Origin: Clostridia bacterium
Lineage (GTDB): Bacteria; Bacillota; Clostridia; Lachnospirales; Lachnospiraceae
Direction: 5' to 3'
Length of the DNA stretch: 64,000 bases
Assembly: GCA_910576205.1 (NCBI GenBank)
Contig: CAJTHL010000010.1
Span: 1 to 64,000 of the forward strand
Below the pieces are notes generated by a model that made no database searches, was not told where the DNA came from, and worked only from the letters and a program-made list of their open reading frames with translations. The first letter of the stretch is position 1, and each line of letters opens with the position of its first letter. The translations under genes were made by a program, and so were the position numbers. Below are positions 52,457-60,640 of the stretch, piece by piece.

Positions 52457-53596
52457 TTATCCGTTCATAATCTTTCCCATAAAATCCCCCAGGGCTTCCG
52501 GCGTCATGGCCCCCACATGAGCTCCCAGATCTGCCAGCCGCTGGGCCGTATGCCTGTCGTAGGCGGGATTCGCATCCATATCCAGGGCCGTAAGGCAGAT
52601 AAGCTTCGCCCCGCTCTCTATAATGCTCCGGCTGACGCCAAGAAGCCGCTGGATGCTTCCTCCCTCGCATAAATCGGAAACCAGCACCAGCATGGTGCGC
52701 CGGGGATTGTCTATAAGGGTTTCGCAATATTCCAGAGCTCCCGCAATCAGGGTGCCTCCCCCAAGCTGAATACTCATAAGGGTTTCCACAGGATCCTCCA
52801 GATGGCCGCTTAAGTCCACCACCTGGGTGTCAAAGATCACCAGGCGGGTGTCCAGCATGGGAAGCCTGGCAAAAATCCCCGCCATAACTGCGCTGTGAAT
52901 CACGGAATCCAGCATGGAACCGCTCTCATCCACCGCGATAATGACACGCCACTTGTGGTAGCGCCTGTTTCTCCCGTTAAAATATACCTTTTCCAGCATC
53001 AGTCTCTGGTTTTCCTGGTCGTAATTCTTAAGATTCCTCCGAATGGTTTTCCGGATATCCAGATTCCGTATGGAGGGAATGGGGTTGCTGGAATTGCGGT
53101 CAATGCGCCCCAGAAGGGAACGCCGGATATCCGTTTTCAGCTTTTCCGCAATCTCCTCCGCCACCTGCCGCACAATCCGTTTGGCCGCCTCCAGCACATC
53201 GCCCTTCATCAGATGCTTAAGCTGCAAAATGGTCTTTAAAAGCTCCTGGTTTGGCTCCAGCTTTTCCAGCACCTCTTTATCTGTCAGAAGCTCCGTCATG
53301 CCGTAGGTATCCAGGGCGTGCCGCTCCAGAATCTCCACCGTCTCTTTGGGAAAGAGCTTCCGTATCCTGGTAATCCATGTGGCCGCCGTCAGATGGCTGC
53401 TCTGTGTGCCCCCCTGGCGGCGCACATCCTCCCCCTGTTCCCGCTCATATAAGAAATCCAGCACATCCTCCAGGTCCATACAGGAAATGCCGTTTCCCAG
53501 GGAGGCCCCTTGGGAAAATTCCAGCTGCTTTGCCGCATATCCCCCCAGAATCAGTCTCCATCTGTTAATCTGACTAGTATCATGTTCCGTCGCCAT
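52457..53596 (-). CDS. vWA-domain protein (CoxE-like)
   Basis: The 379-residue protein has a helical N-terminus and a C-terminal von Willebrand A domain with the metal-site motif D-E-S-G-S at 223-227 and a later T in G-G-G-T-L. CoxE-like proteins act with MoxR AAA+ ATPases as insertion or remodelling chaperones. The N-terminal region has L-L-G-R-I-D-R-N-S-S and many basic residues. It sits 18 bases after the DUF5682 gene. Confidence 0.87.
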   Translation of the reverse strand: MATEHDTSQINRWRLILGGYAAKQLEFSQGASLGNGISCMDLEDVLDFLYEREQGEDVRRQGGTQSSHLTAATWITRIRKLFPKETVEILERHALDTYGMTELLTDKEVLEKLEPNQELLKTILQLKHLMKGDVLEAAKRIVRQVAEEIAEKLKTDIRRSLLGRIDRNSSNPIPSIRNLDIRKTIRRNLKNYDQENQRLMLEKVYFNGRNRRYHKWRVIIAVDESGSMLDSVIHSAVMAGIFARLPMLDTRLVIFDTQVVDLSGHLEDPVETLMSIQLGGGTLIAGALEYCETLIDNPRRTMLVLVSDLCEGGSIQRLLGVSRSIIESGAKLICLTALDMDANPAYDRHTAQRLADLGAHVGAMTPEALGDFMGKIMNG

Positions 53597-53614
53597 CTCT
53601 ACGCTCCTTCGTTT

Positions 53615-56002
53615 TTAGTTCTGCATCTCCTTAAGTCCATAAGCGTCCAGCATTTCCCCGTACTGGTATTCCAGGGGGGACACCTTCCTGCCCTTTAAGA
53701 GCTGTCTGGCATTGACGCCGTGGAGGGCCGCCGCCTTCCCGGCGATCCGGTCTGTCTCCAGAGGCGTAAAATAGGAGAACGCCATACGGAGCTCCGGAAG
53801 CAGAGAGAGAAACTCCTCCGGGGAGAGTTTCAGAAGAAGTACATCGATAAGCTCCAGAAAATCCTCCCGGACAAAGACAAAATCCCTGGCCGTGTAGAAG
53901 AGCCCCCGCAGAAAAGAGGCGCTCTTCATGCGCATTTCCCCGGAGCCCTCAAGATAGCCCCCGGCCGTCTCCCTGATACGGGCGCTGCAGGCATTGTCAT
54001 ACCCGTAGAGAAGCCCGAGAACCGCTCCTTCCAGCCCCGGCTGGATACCCGGCTTTTCAAGAAGCCGGGAAAAGGCCTCCATCAGCACAGCTCTCAGATG
54101 GGAAAACTGCTTTACGCCGGTTATCTGGTAAAGATTCAGACAGCTCTCCATGCAGTCCTTGAGACGCTCGTCGGGCACCTGGGCCATGGAGGGCAGAAGC
54201 TGCACCACCTTCTGGAAACAGATGTGGAGAAGCTCTTCCAGCTCCTTCACCGCCTTTACGTGATACAGCTCCTGGAGCTCATACAGCATCCGCAAATGGG
54301 AGAATCCCTCCGTCAAGGAAAAGAAATCCCCGTCTGTGAGCAGCACCTTGTGGGCGTGCTCTCCCATGGAGGCCTGCTCCGACAAAAAGCCCATAAGGAA
54401 TCCCTGCACCAGAAGCCTGGCCGCCTCCCGGCTGCTCTGGCTCTTCCCAAACTGGTGCAAAAGCCGGGTACGGGCCGCCTCCCGGACGGTTCCTCCCAGG
54501 GTGGACGCATCCACCAGGGCCGCCAGCACCTGGCTGGAAAACCGGTAGCTCCAGATCTCTCGGATGCGGCTTCTGTCCCTGCGGTTTAAAAGATCCGCGC
54601 CTTTCCTGCGCTTTCCGAATCCCGTTCCCAGAAACTCCATCTGGTATAGAAAACGGCTCATGGCCATATGTTTATTTTTAGTAAATATTTCCAGTACAAG
54701 TTCTTTCTCCGAGGCCGCCTGCACCTGGAAACCAAACTTCTGGCACTGTTCCTCAAAATCCATAAGAAGGGGCGGACGCAGGGCGTCCCCGCAGAGCTTC
54801 CCCACCTGCTTTCCCGTATTCAGCTCCCCCAGAATGCGAAGAGGCAGGTCCGTGGAAAGACTGCACTCCCCTTTTACAAAGGAGGACAGGGCCGCGTCCT
54901 GGAGCTCGTAGAGCCCCGGCTCCCACTTTCCCCGAAGAGCCGCCAGCCCTCTGGCCATGGAAAACGCGCAGATCTCATCGTAGGAGGAAAGGCTTTCCTT
55001 TTTCCGCCTGGCCTGCCGCCCTGTCTGGACAAGCTGGTTAAGCACTGTCTCCTGGTAAGCTTCTTCTACCGTCCCCGTTTCCACAATGTGCTCCCACACC
55101 CTCTGGTAAAATCCCGGAGAGGGCATGCCGCTGGCGTAGCCGTTCAGCGCGTCCGCAGCCTCCATGGAATAGGCCAGGGGATATACCCCCTGCTCCTTCT
55201 CCCCCAGGTTGTGAAGCTTTACCAGATGGGGGCTTTTAATCTCCTCCAGCAGGCCGTAGGTGTGAAATCCCCCGGTAACCACCAGGATTTTCCTGTATTC
55301 CTCTGACGCCTTTTTAATCTCCCCGGCCATAAACCGCTCCCGCCAGAGGCACCCGTCCGCCTCCAGTTCTTCCCGGGGGGTATGGATTCTGGAAAGATAA
55401 CAGTAGGTGAGCATCTCCTTCACAAAATCCGGCGTCTCCAGGCGCAGCCCTCTGATCTCAAAGTATTTTTCCCAGAATTCCTCAAAGCTTCGTAGCCCTG
55501 CCTTTTCACAGAGCAGGGCCAGATAGCGGCTGCGGCTTAAGAGATAATCGTCGTTGTAGCTTTGTTTTTCCGTTCCTTTGCGAATACCATGATCCCCGGC
55601 GGTATGTAAAAGGATTTCCCCGTAAGACAAATCGATAAACCGGGCCGGAATCCCTCTGTCGGACGCCGCCCTTAGAGCCACCAGTTCAGGAGAGCAGTCC
55701 AGGTAGGGATAATAGCATTTATAATCCTCCTTCTCCTGGCTTAAAAGCCCCCTGGTATCCTTATAAAAATAGTATAAGGCCAGCGGCGCCTTCGTATCCT
55801 TGTGGCCCAGCACAGGAATCTGGCTCTGGGCATTCTGGGGCCCTTCTATGAGGATACACTCCGGCCGGATCTCCTCTATGGCCTGCTTCAGATGATAGGA
55901 ACAGGCCGGGCTGTGATGGCGCACCGGGAAAAATACTACGGGCTGCGTATTATCGTAGGGATTTATTTCAGGTATTTCCTGGCCTCGTAATAGCTGTTCC
56001 AT
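53615..56002 (-). CDS. DUF5682 family protein
   Basis: The 795-residue protein matches DUF5682, whose N-terminal part resembles the TraB/EreA-like enzyme fold: V-F-F-P-V-R-H-H-S-P-A-C-S-Y-H at 23-37, L-I-E-G-P-Q-N at 51-57 and G-G-F-H-T-Y-G about residue 247. The first His pair and Glu could form a metal site, so hydrolase activity is possible but unproven. The C-terminal half is helical. It overlaps the MoxR gene by 40 bases. Confidence 0.8.
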   Translation of the reverse strand: MEQLLRGQEIPEINPYDNTQPVVFFPVRHHSPACSYHLKQAIEEIRPECILIEGPQNAQSQIPVLGHKDTKAPLALYYFYKDTRGLLSQEKEDYKCYYPYLDCSPELVALRAASDRGIPARFIDLSYGEILLHTAGDHGIRKGTEKQSYNDDYLLSRSRYLALLCEKAGLRSFEEFWEKYFEIRGLRLETPDFVKEMLTYCYLSRIHTPREELEADGCLWRERFMAGEIKKASEEYRKILVVTGGFHTYGLLEEIKSPHLVKLHNLGEKEQGVYPLAYSMEAADALNGYASGMPSPGFYQRVWEHIVETGTVEEAYQETVLNQLVQTGRQARRKKESLSSYDEICAFSMARGLAALRGKWEPGLYELQDAALSSFVKGECSLSTDLPLRILGELNTGKQVGKLCGDALRPPLLMDFEEQCQKFGFQVQAASEKELVLEIFTKNKHMAMSRFLYQMEFLGTGFGKRRKGADLLNRRDRSRIREIWSYRFSSQVLAALVDASTLGGTVREAARTRLLHQFGKSQSSREAARLLVQGFLMGFLSEQASMGEHAHKVLLTDGDFFSLTEGFSHLRMLYELQELYHVKAVKELEELLHICFQKVVQLLPSMAQVPDERLKDCMESCLNLYQITGVKQFSHLRAVLMEAFSRLLEKPGIQPGLEGAVLGLLYGYDNACSARIRETAGGYLEGSGEMRMKSASFLRGLFYTARDFVFVREDFLELIDVLLLKLSPEEFLSLLPELRMAFSYFTPLETDRIAGKAAALHGVNARQLLKGRKVSPLEYQYGEMLDAYGLKEMQN

Positions 56003-57078
56003 ATGCCGCCCTCTTTTCCTCCTTTATCCCGCACCACGGTCTGGAAATAGCTGCGAAGCTTCTCCAGATCTTCCCTGTTTTCCTTTTGTACGGCGCCTAC
56101 CAGGTTCTGCACCAGGCATCCCAGATCCATGTGGGAATCCCCATAGTAGTAGGCGGTCATCATAGTCTGGTAGTAGACGGAAACCGCCTCCGCCGTGCTC
56201 ATAACCGCAGACGGGGTATCAATGCGGTGTCCCATGGAGGAAATGCCTTCCCGCAGCTCATGGTAGGTGGATGCCAGAAGCTCCGCCACATCCTCGTCCA
56301 CAGGCATGGAAATCTGGCTCTCCGCCGCCAGCTCCCTCACCTCGTTCACAATAATCTGCTTCTCCTGGGCCACGTCCCGCACAGGGAGGACTGTCTCAAA
56401 GTTAAACCGCCGCTTTAAGGCGCTGCTCATCTCATTGACGCCCTTGTCCCGGGTGTTGGCTGTCCCGATGACATTAAAGCCGGCCCTGGCAAAGAGAAGG
56501 CCCTCCTCCCCCAGCTCCGGCACATTGAGCACCTTGTCGCTTAAGACGCTGATAAGGCTGTCCTGGATTTCCGCCGGAGTACGGGTGATCTCTTCAAACC
56601 GGGTCAGAATCCCCTGCTCCATACCCACATAGAGGGGGGAGGGCACCAGGGCCTCCCGCACAGGCCCCCTGGCCAGAAGCAGAGCATAGTTCCAGCTGTA
56701 TTTTATCATATCCTCCGTGGTTCCCGCCGTGCCCTGGATGGTATTGGTGCTGGTGCCGCTGATGGCAGCCGACAAAAGCTCCGACAGCATGGTCTTGGCC
56801 GTTCCAGGCTCTCCCACCAGCATAAGCCCCCGGTTTCCCGCCAGGGTGATGATGCAGCGCTCCACCAGGCTGTCGTTTCCCAGGTATTTCTTACGGATGA
56901 AAAATTCCTCCCCATTCCACCGTACAGGCTCCCTGCTGCCCAGGATAAAGGTCCGCACCGCCTGGGGAGACAGCTTCCAGTTTATGGGCTTCCTGCCTGT
57001 GTCCAAAGCCGAAAGCGCTTCCAGCTCCCGGCGATAGCGCGCCTCAACAGGCGGCTTGATTTCTGTTTTCTGATTCAT
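55963..57078 (-). CDS. MoxR-family AAA+ ATPase
   Basis: The 371-residue AAA+ protein has Walker A G-E-P-G-T-A-K-T at 89-96, sensor 1 G-T-A-N-T-R-D and an arginine finger in A-L-K-R-R-F-N-F. It probably remodels a target together with the vWA protein. ATG 57078 is preferred to the longer frame because GGAGGAACCACAA precedes it. It is the first gene of the MoxR-DUF5682-vWA-SWIM set. Confidence 0.9.
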   Translation of the reverse strand: MNQKTEIKPPVEARYRRELEALSALDTGRKPINWKLSPQAVRTFILGSREPVRWNGEEFFIRKKYLGNDSLVERCIITLAGNRGLMLVGEPGTAKTMLSELLSAAISGTSTNTIQGTAGTTEDMIKYSWNYALLLARGPVREALVPSPLYVGMEQGILTRFEEITRTPAEIQDSLISVLSDKVLNVPELGEEGLLFARAGFNVIGTANTRDKGVNEMSSALKRRFNFETVLPVRDVAQEKQIIVNEVRELAAESQISMPVDEDVAELLASTYHELREGISSMGHRIDTPSAVMSTAEAVSVYYQTMMTAYYYGDSHMDLGCLVQNLVGAVQKENREDLEKLRSYFQTVVRDKGGKEGGIWNSYYEARKYLK

Positions 57079-57175
57079 TTGTGGTTCCTCCAGATTCAGC
57101 AAAAGCGGCACTGACTGACGTACCGCCCTGCTTCTTGATTTTGTATATATCCCATAGCCGGCGGACGAATAAACG

Positions 57176-58768
57176 CTATAGCTCCGCCTTGTTTTCCCCG
57201 CTGCCTTCCACCAGCTTCGCCCCCAGGAAGCCCGCCAGCACTGACTGCAGATCCACGCCGGTGGATTCCTTTAAGCCTTCCGTCACCTGGGACAGGGTTC
57301 CGATAATGTCCTTTACCAGCTTTGAGGAATTGCCGTCCCCGTACATGGTAATCTTATCCACCTTTGCCAGAGGCTCCGAAATATTTCTGGCGATCTCCGG
57401 CATGGCCTTGAAGTACATCTCCAGAATAGCGGCCTCGCCCATCTGCTTCATGGCCTCCGCCTTCTTCTCGATACCCTCCGCCTCTGCCAGGGCCTTTGCC
57501 TTGATGGCCTCCGCCTCCGCCAGTCCCTTGCTCCGGATACCTGCCGCTTCCTGCTCCATGGCAAATTTCTGGGCCTCCGCCGTAGCTTTCAGGGCTTCCG
57601 CCTCTTTCTCCCGCTCAAACTTGTCGGCTTCCGCGTTCTTCTGACGCTCAAAAAGCTTCGCCTCCGCGTTTCTCTGCACCTCGTAGAGCGTGGCGTCCGA
57701 CTCCTGCTGCTTAGCGTACTTTTCCGCGTCCGCCTGCTTTTTCACCGTGGCCTCCAGGCTGCGCTCCGTAAGCTCTACCTCTTTTTCCTTTAGGATAATG
57801 GCCTTTTCCTGCCTGGCCAGGTCCGCGTCTGCCGTGGTGATCTCCACGGTTTTCCGCTCCGTCTCCTTCTGGATCTGGTAGGCGGCGTCGGCAATGGCCT
57901 TCTTTGTATCCGCGTCTTTTTGAAGCTCGGCTTTGCGGATTTCCAGGTCGTTTTCCTTCTGGGCGATCAAGGTAGCCGCGTTAATCTCCGCCTCCTTGGA
58001 CTCCCGGGTGGCTTCCGCCTGGACGATGGCCTTCTCCTTCTGGGCCCTTGCCCTGGCGTTTGCAATCTCCAGCTCTGAGCTCACCTGGGCGTCGTTGGCC
58101 TCCTTCTTGGCCACGGCCTGGGCCCTGGCGATCTCTTTTTCGCTCTCCGCCCTGGAAATGGCCGCGTTCTTCTGGATTTTTACAATATTGTCCACACCCA
58201 GGTTCTCAATAACCCCGTTCCCGTCCACAAAGTTCTGGACATTGAAGCTTACAATATCCAGACCCATGGCAGCCAGATCCGGCTCCGCATTCTCCTTTAC
58301 CAGAGTGGCAAATTTCTGGCGGTCCGAAACCATCTCCTCCAGATTCATCTTGCCCACAATCTCACGCATATTCCCCTCCAGCACCTCCCTGGATACCTGG
58401 GCAATATAATCCGTAGGCCGGTTTAAGAAGTTCTGGGCTGCCAGAGCCAGCCGCTCCTGCTGGTCGCTGATCTTGACGTTTACCGCCGCGTCCACACGGA
58501 TATTGATATAGTCTGCCGTGGGCACTGCGCTGGAGGTCTTGACGTCAATGGGAATCAGCTGCAGGTTCAGCTCATCCTTCTTCTCCAGAAAAGGAATCTT
58601 GAGCCCCGCCTTTCCGATCAGGACTTTAGGCTGCTTACGCAGACCCGAAATAATGTAGGCCGTGTCCGGAGACGCCTTCACATACCCCGTAATCAGTATG
58701 ATAAGGACAATCACCACCCCTATGGTAACCGGCACCAAAGTTGCAAACATCCGCATCAATTCATCCAT
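57176..58768 (-). CDS. SPFH/flotillin-like membrane scaffold protein
   Basis: The 530-residue protein has an N-terminal membrane segment (about 12-32), an SPFH/band-7 domain (about 35-210; Q-V-S-R-E-V-L-E-G-N-M-R-E) and a long Ala/Glu/Lys flotillin coiled coil ending in a variable tail. It would form oligomers in membrane microdomains. ATG 58768 follows GGAGA; the upstream frame adds 28 basic residues without a ribosome site. It lies 97 bases before the MoxR gene, so it may share the transcript. Confidence 0.9.
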   Translation of the reverse strand: MDELMRMFATLVPVTIGVVIVLIILITGYVKASPDTAYIISGLRKQPKVLIGKAGLKIPFLEKKDELNLQLIPIDVKTSSAVPTADYINIRVDAAVNVKISDQQERLALAAQNFLNRPTDYIAQVSREVLEGNMREIVGKMNLEEMVSDRQKFATLVKENAEPDLAAMGLDIVSFNVQNFVDGNGVIENLGVDNIVKIQKNAAISRAESEKEIARAQAVAKKEANDAQVSSELEIANARARAQKEKAIVQAEATRESKEAEINAATLIAQKENDLEIRKAELQKDADTKKAIADAAYQIQKETERKTVEITTADADLARQEKAIILKEKEVELTERSLEATVKKQADAEKYAKQQESDATLYEVQRNAEAKLFERQKNAEADKFEREKEAEALKATAEAQKFAMEQEAAGIRSKGLAEAEAIKAKALAEAEGIEKKAEAMKQMGEAAILEMYFKAMPEIARNISEPLAKVDKITMYGDGNSSKLVKDIIGTLSQVTEGLKESTGVDLQSVLAGFLGAKLVEGSGENKAEL

Positions 58769-58811
58769 TTTCCCATCTCCTTTTACCTTTTGTATGCCTC
58801 CTGGCTTCTGT

Positions 58812-60614
58812 TTATTCCCACGGATTTCCCTCCGGTGAAACCGTTTTCTCATCCTCCAGGTAGTTCCGGAGAATATCCCGCAGCGACCCTTTCCTTACCT
58901 CCCCGTCATAGCGTTCTGCCATTTCCTCCGTGTATCCCCCCATGGGAAACGCAATCCGGTACAGAGCCTCGTCCTCCGGTTCCCTGTTCCCTCTAAGCAC
59001 CAGCACATAGGGAAAGGGCTGCCCGTCTCCGGCCCAGTCAAATCCCGCCTGGGCCAGCTCCTTTGCCTGGGCTCCCGTCATGGTGAGAATGGCGTACTCT
59101 CCGTCATAGGCCGGACAGATGGTATTTTTTACATCCTCATTGATCTTCCCCCCGTAAAGCCTTCCGTTGACGCCGTAGCGGTTCTCAATGCCGCCCTCAT
59201 GGAACCCGCCCAGGGAAATCATGGCCCCGTCCGCCCCGCTTGCGCTTCCTAAAGCCTTGCCCACCAGGCGTCCCGTCTCCTCCAGGGTGAAATCCGCCGT
59301 ACTCTCACAAAAATAATACGCATCCCCGCCGTCCAGATATGTCTCCATAAACAGATCCATGCTGGCCATGCAGTTTTTCCCGTCCATACCATTCTCCCCC
59401 CGGAACCAGTCCTTAAAGGCCTGGCCCATATCGAAAAGAACCGCGTCCCAGCCGGCATAGGTCATGGGAAAGGCCCGCCCGTCCCAAAGGGCCTGCTGGG
59501 CGTCGTAGACCATGGCGTCCTCGTGTACAATATCCCCGCTCAGAGCACTTAAGGTATTGGGGAAACTGCTGTCGGTCAACACCTCCTGTCCCTCCGGGGA
59601 AAAGAGAAGGTTCAGGATTTTAAGGGCATTTTCCAGCTTTTCCTCATTGCCCGGCTCCGTAAGGCGTTTGCTGATACCAAAATAGCAGAAGGGATTGTAC
59701 ATATAAATATTTTTCGTACCCGTATCCCCAAGATAGGGCATAAGGGAGAGCTCGTCGGCGCTTTCCGGCGTTATCACCCGGCTTGGAACCGTCTGCACCC
59801 CCGTAAAAAACACAGCCTTTCGTCCCCCCAGATAATCCTTTATAAGGGTGGTGGCGGAGCGGTCCTCCGGGTCTACCGTAAACATCCCCATATCTATGTA
59901 TTTCTGGACATAGTCCATGGTGGGCTCCCACATTTCCCGGGCGGAGGCGTCCCCTTTCAGAAACTCCCGTTCCCAGCGGACGCCCTCCGGCGTAGTGCGC
60001 CATCCGGTATTTGCCATGTTAAACATGACGGAGAAGGTGTTGGCAGGAAGCTGCGTCCCCAGAATCCCGGGAATCATGCCCTCCTCCCGGATTTCCCCGC
60101 ACAGGGCCTCAAGCTCCGCGAAGTTCCCAGGAACCTCCCATCCCTTTTCCTCCATCAGCGTCCGGTTGTAGTATATACCGTACATAGAATAACTGACAGG
60201 CAGAAGATAGATTCCTCCATCAATCTCCATCTGGTTCAGATAAACGGTAGAAAAATCATTTACAAAGGCATATCCGGACAAATCCACCAGCCGCTCTTTT
60301 ACCAGTTCCCTGTCCAGAACCTGGGAAGTGATAAAAATATCCGGGATATCGTCCGCCCGCATCTGGGCCCAGCTGTAGCCGGTGCGGTTGCCGCCGTCAT
60401 AGGACTCAAACTCCAGTTCTATTTCCGGATATGTCTCCTGGACCAGGTCCAGAAACTCCTTATGGGCGCTATAGCTTCCAAAGGTGCCCCAGGTAATAGC
60501 ATCCCCTTTGCCCCTGTCCTGGTTGGGCGGCCCACCCTTAAGTCCACAGGCCTGCAACAAAAGCAATGCCGCCAGGCCCCCAATAGCAAGACGCCGTAAA
60601 CTCTTTAAAGCCAC
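58812..60614 (-). CDS. Extracellular solute-binding lipoprotein, family 1
   Basis: The 600-residue protein has a lipoprotein signal ending L-L-Q-A-C (Cys23) and the family-1 (sugar-type) solute-binding fold (L-D-L-V-Q-E-T-Y-P-E-I-E-L-E-F, F-Y-M-G-R... and G-T-G-L style patches). The start is GTG 60614. No ABC permeases are next to it; instead the adjacent upstream gene is a hybrid histidine kinase, so it may work in ligand sensing or with permeases encoded elsewhere. The C-terminal 100 residues are unusual for the family. Confidence 0.82.
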   Translation of the reverse strand: MALKSLRRLAIGGLAALLLLQACGLKGGPPNQDRGKGDAITWGTFGSYSAHKEFLDLVQETYPEIELEFESYDGGNRTGYSWAQMRADDIPDIFITSQVLDRELVKERLVDLSGYAFVNDFSTVYLNQMEIDGGIYLLPVSYSMYGIYYNRTLMEEKGWEVPGNFAELEALCGEIREEGMIPGILGTQLPANTFSVMFNMANTGWRTTPEGVRWEREFLKGDASAREMWEPTMDYVQKYIDMGMFTVDPEDRSATTLIKDYLGGRKAVFFTGVQTVPSRVITPESADELSLMPYLGDTGTKNIYMYNPFCYFGISKRLTEPGNEEKLENALKILNLLFSPEGQEVLTDSSFPNTLSALSGDIVHEDAMVYDAQQALWDGRAFPMTYAGWDAVLFDMGQAFKDWFRGENGMDGKNCMASMDLFMETYLDGGDAYYFCESTADFTLEETGRLVGKALGSASGADGAMISLGGFHEGGIENRYGVNGRLYGGKINEDVKNTICPAYDGEYAILTMTGAQAKELAQAGFDWAGDGQPFPYVLVLRGNREPEDEALYRIAFPMGGYTEEMAERYDGEVRKGSLRDILRNYLEDEKTVSPEGNPWE

Positions 60615-60640
60615 CTTAAGTCATCCCCTTTCGCCAGTCC

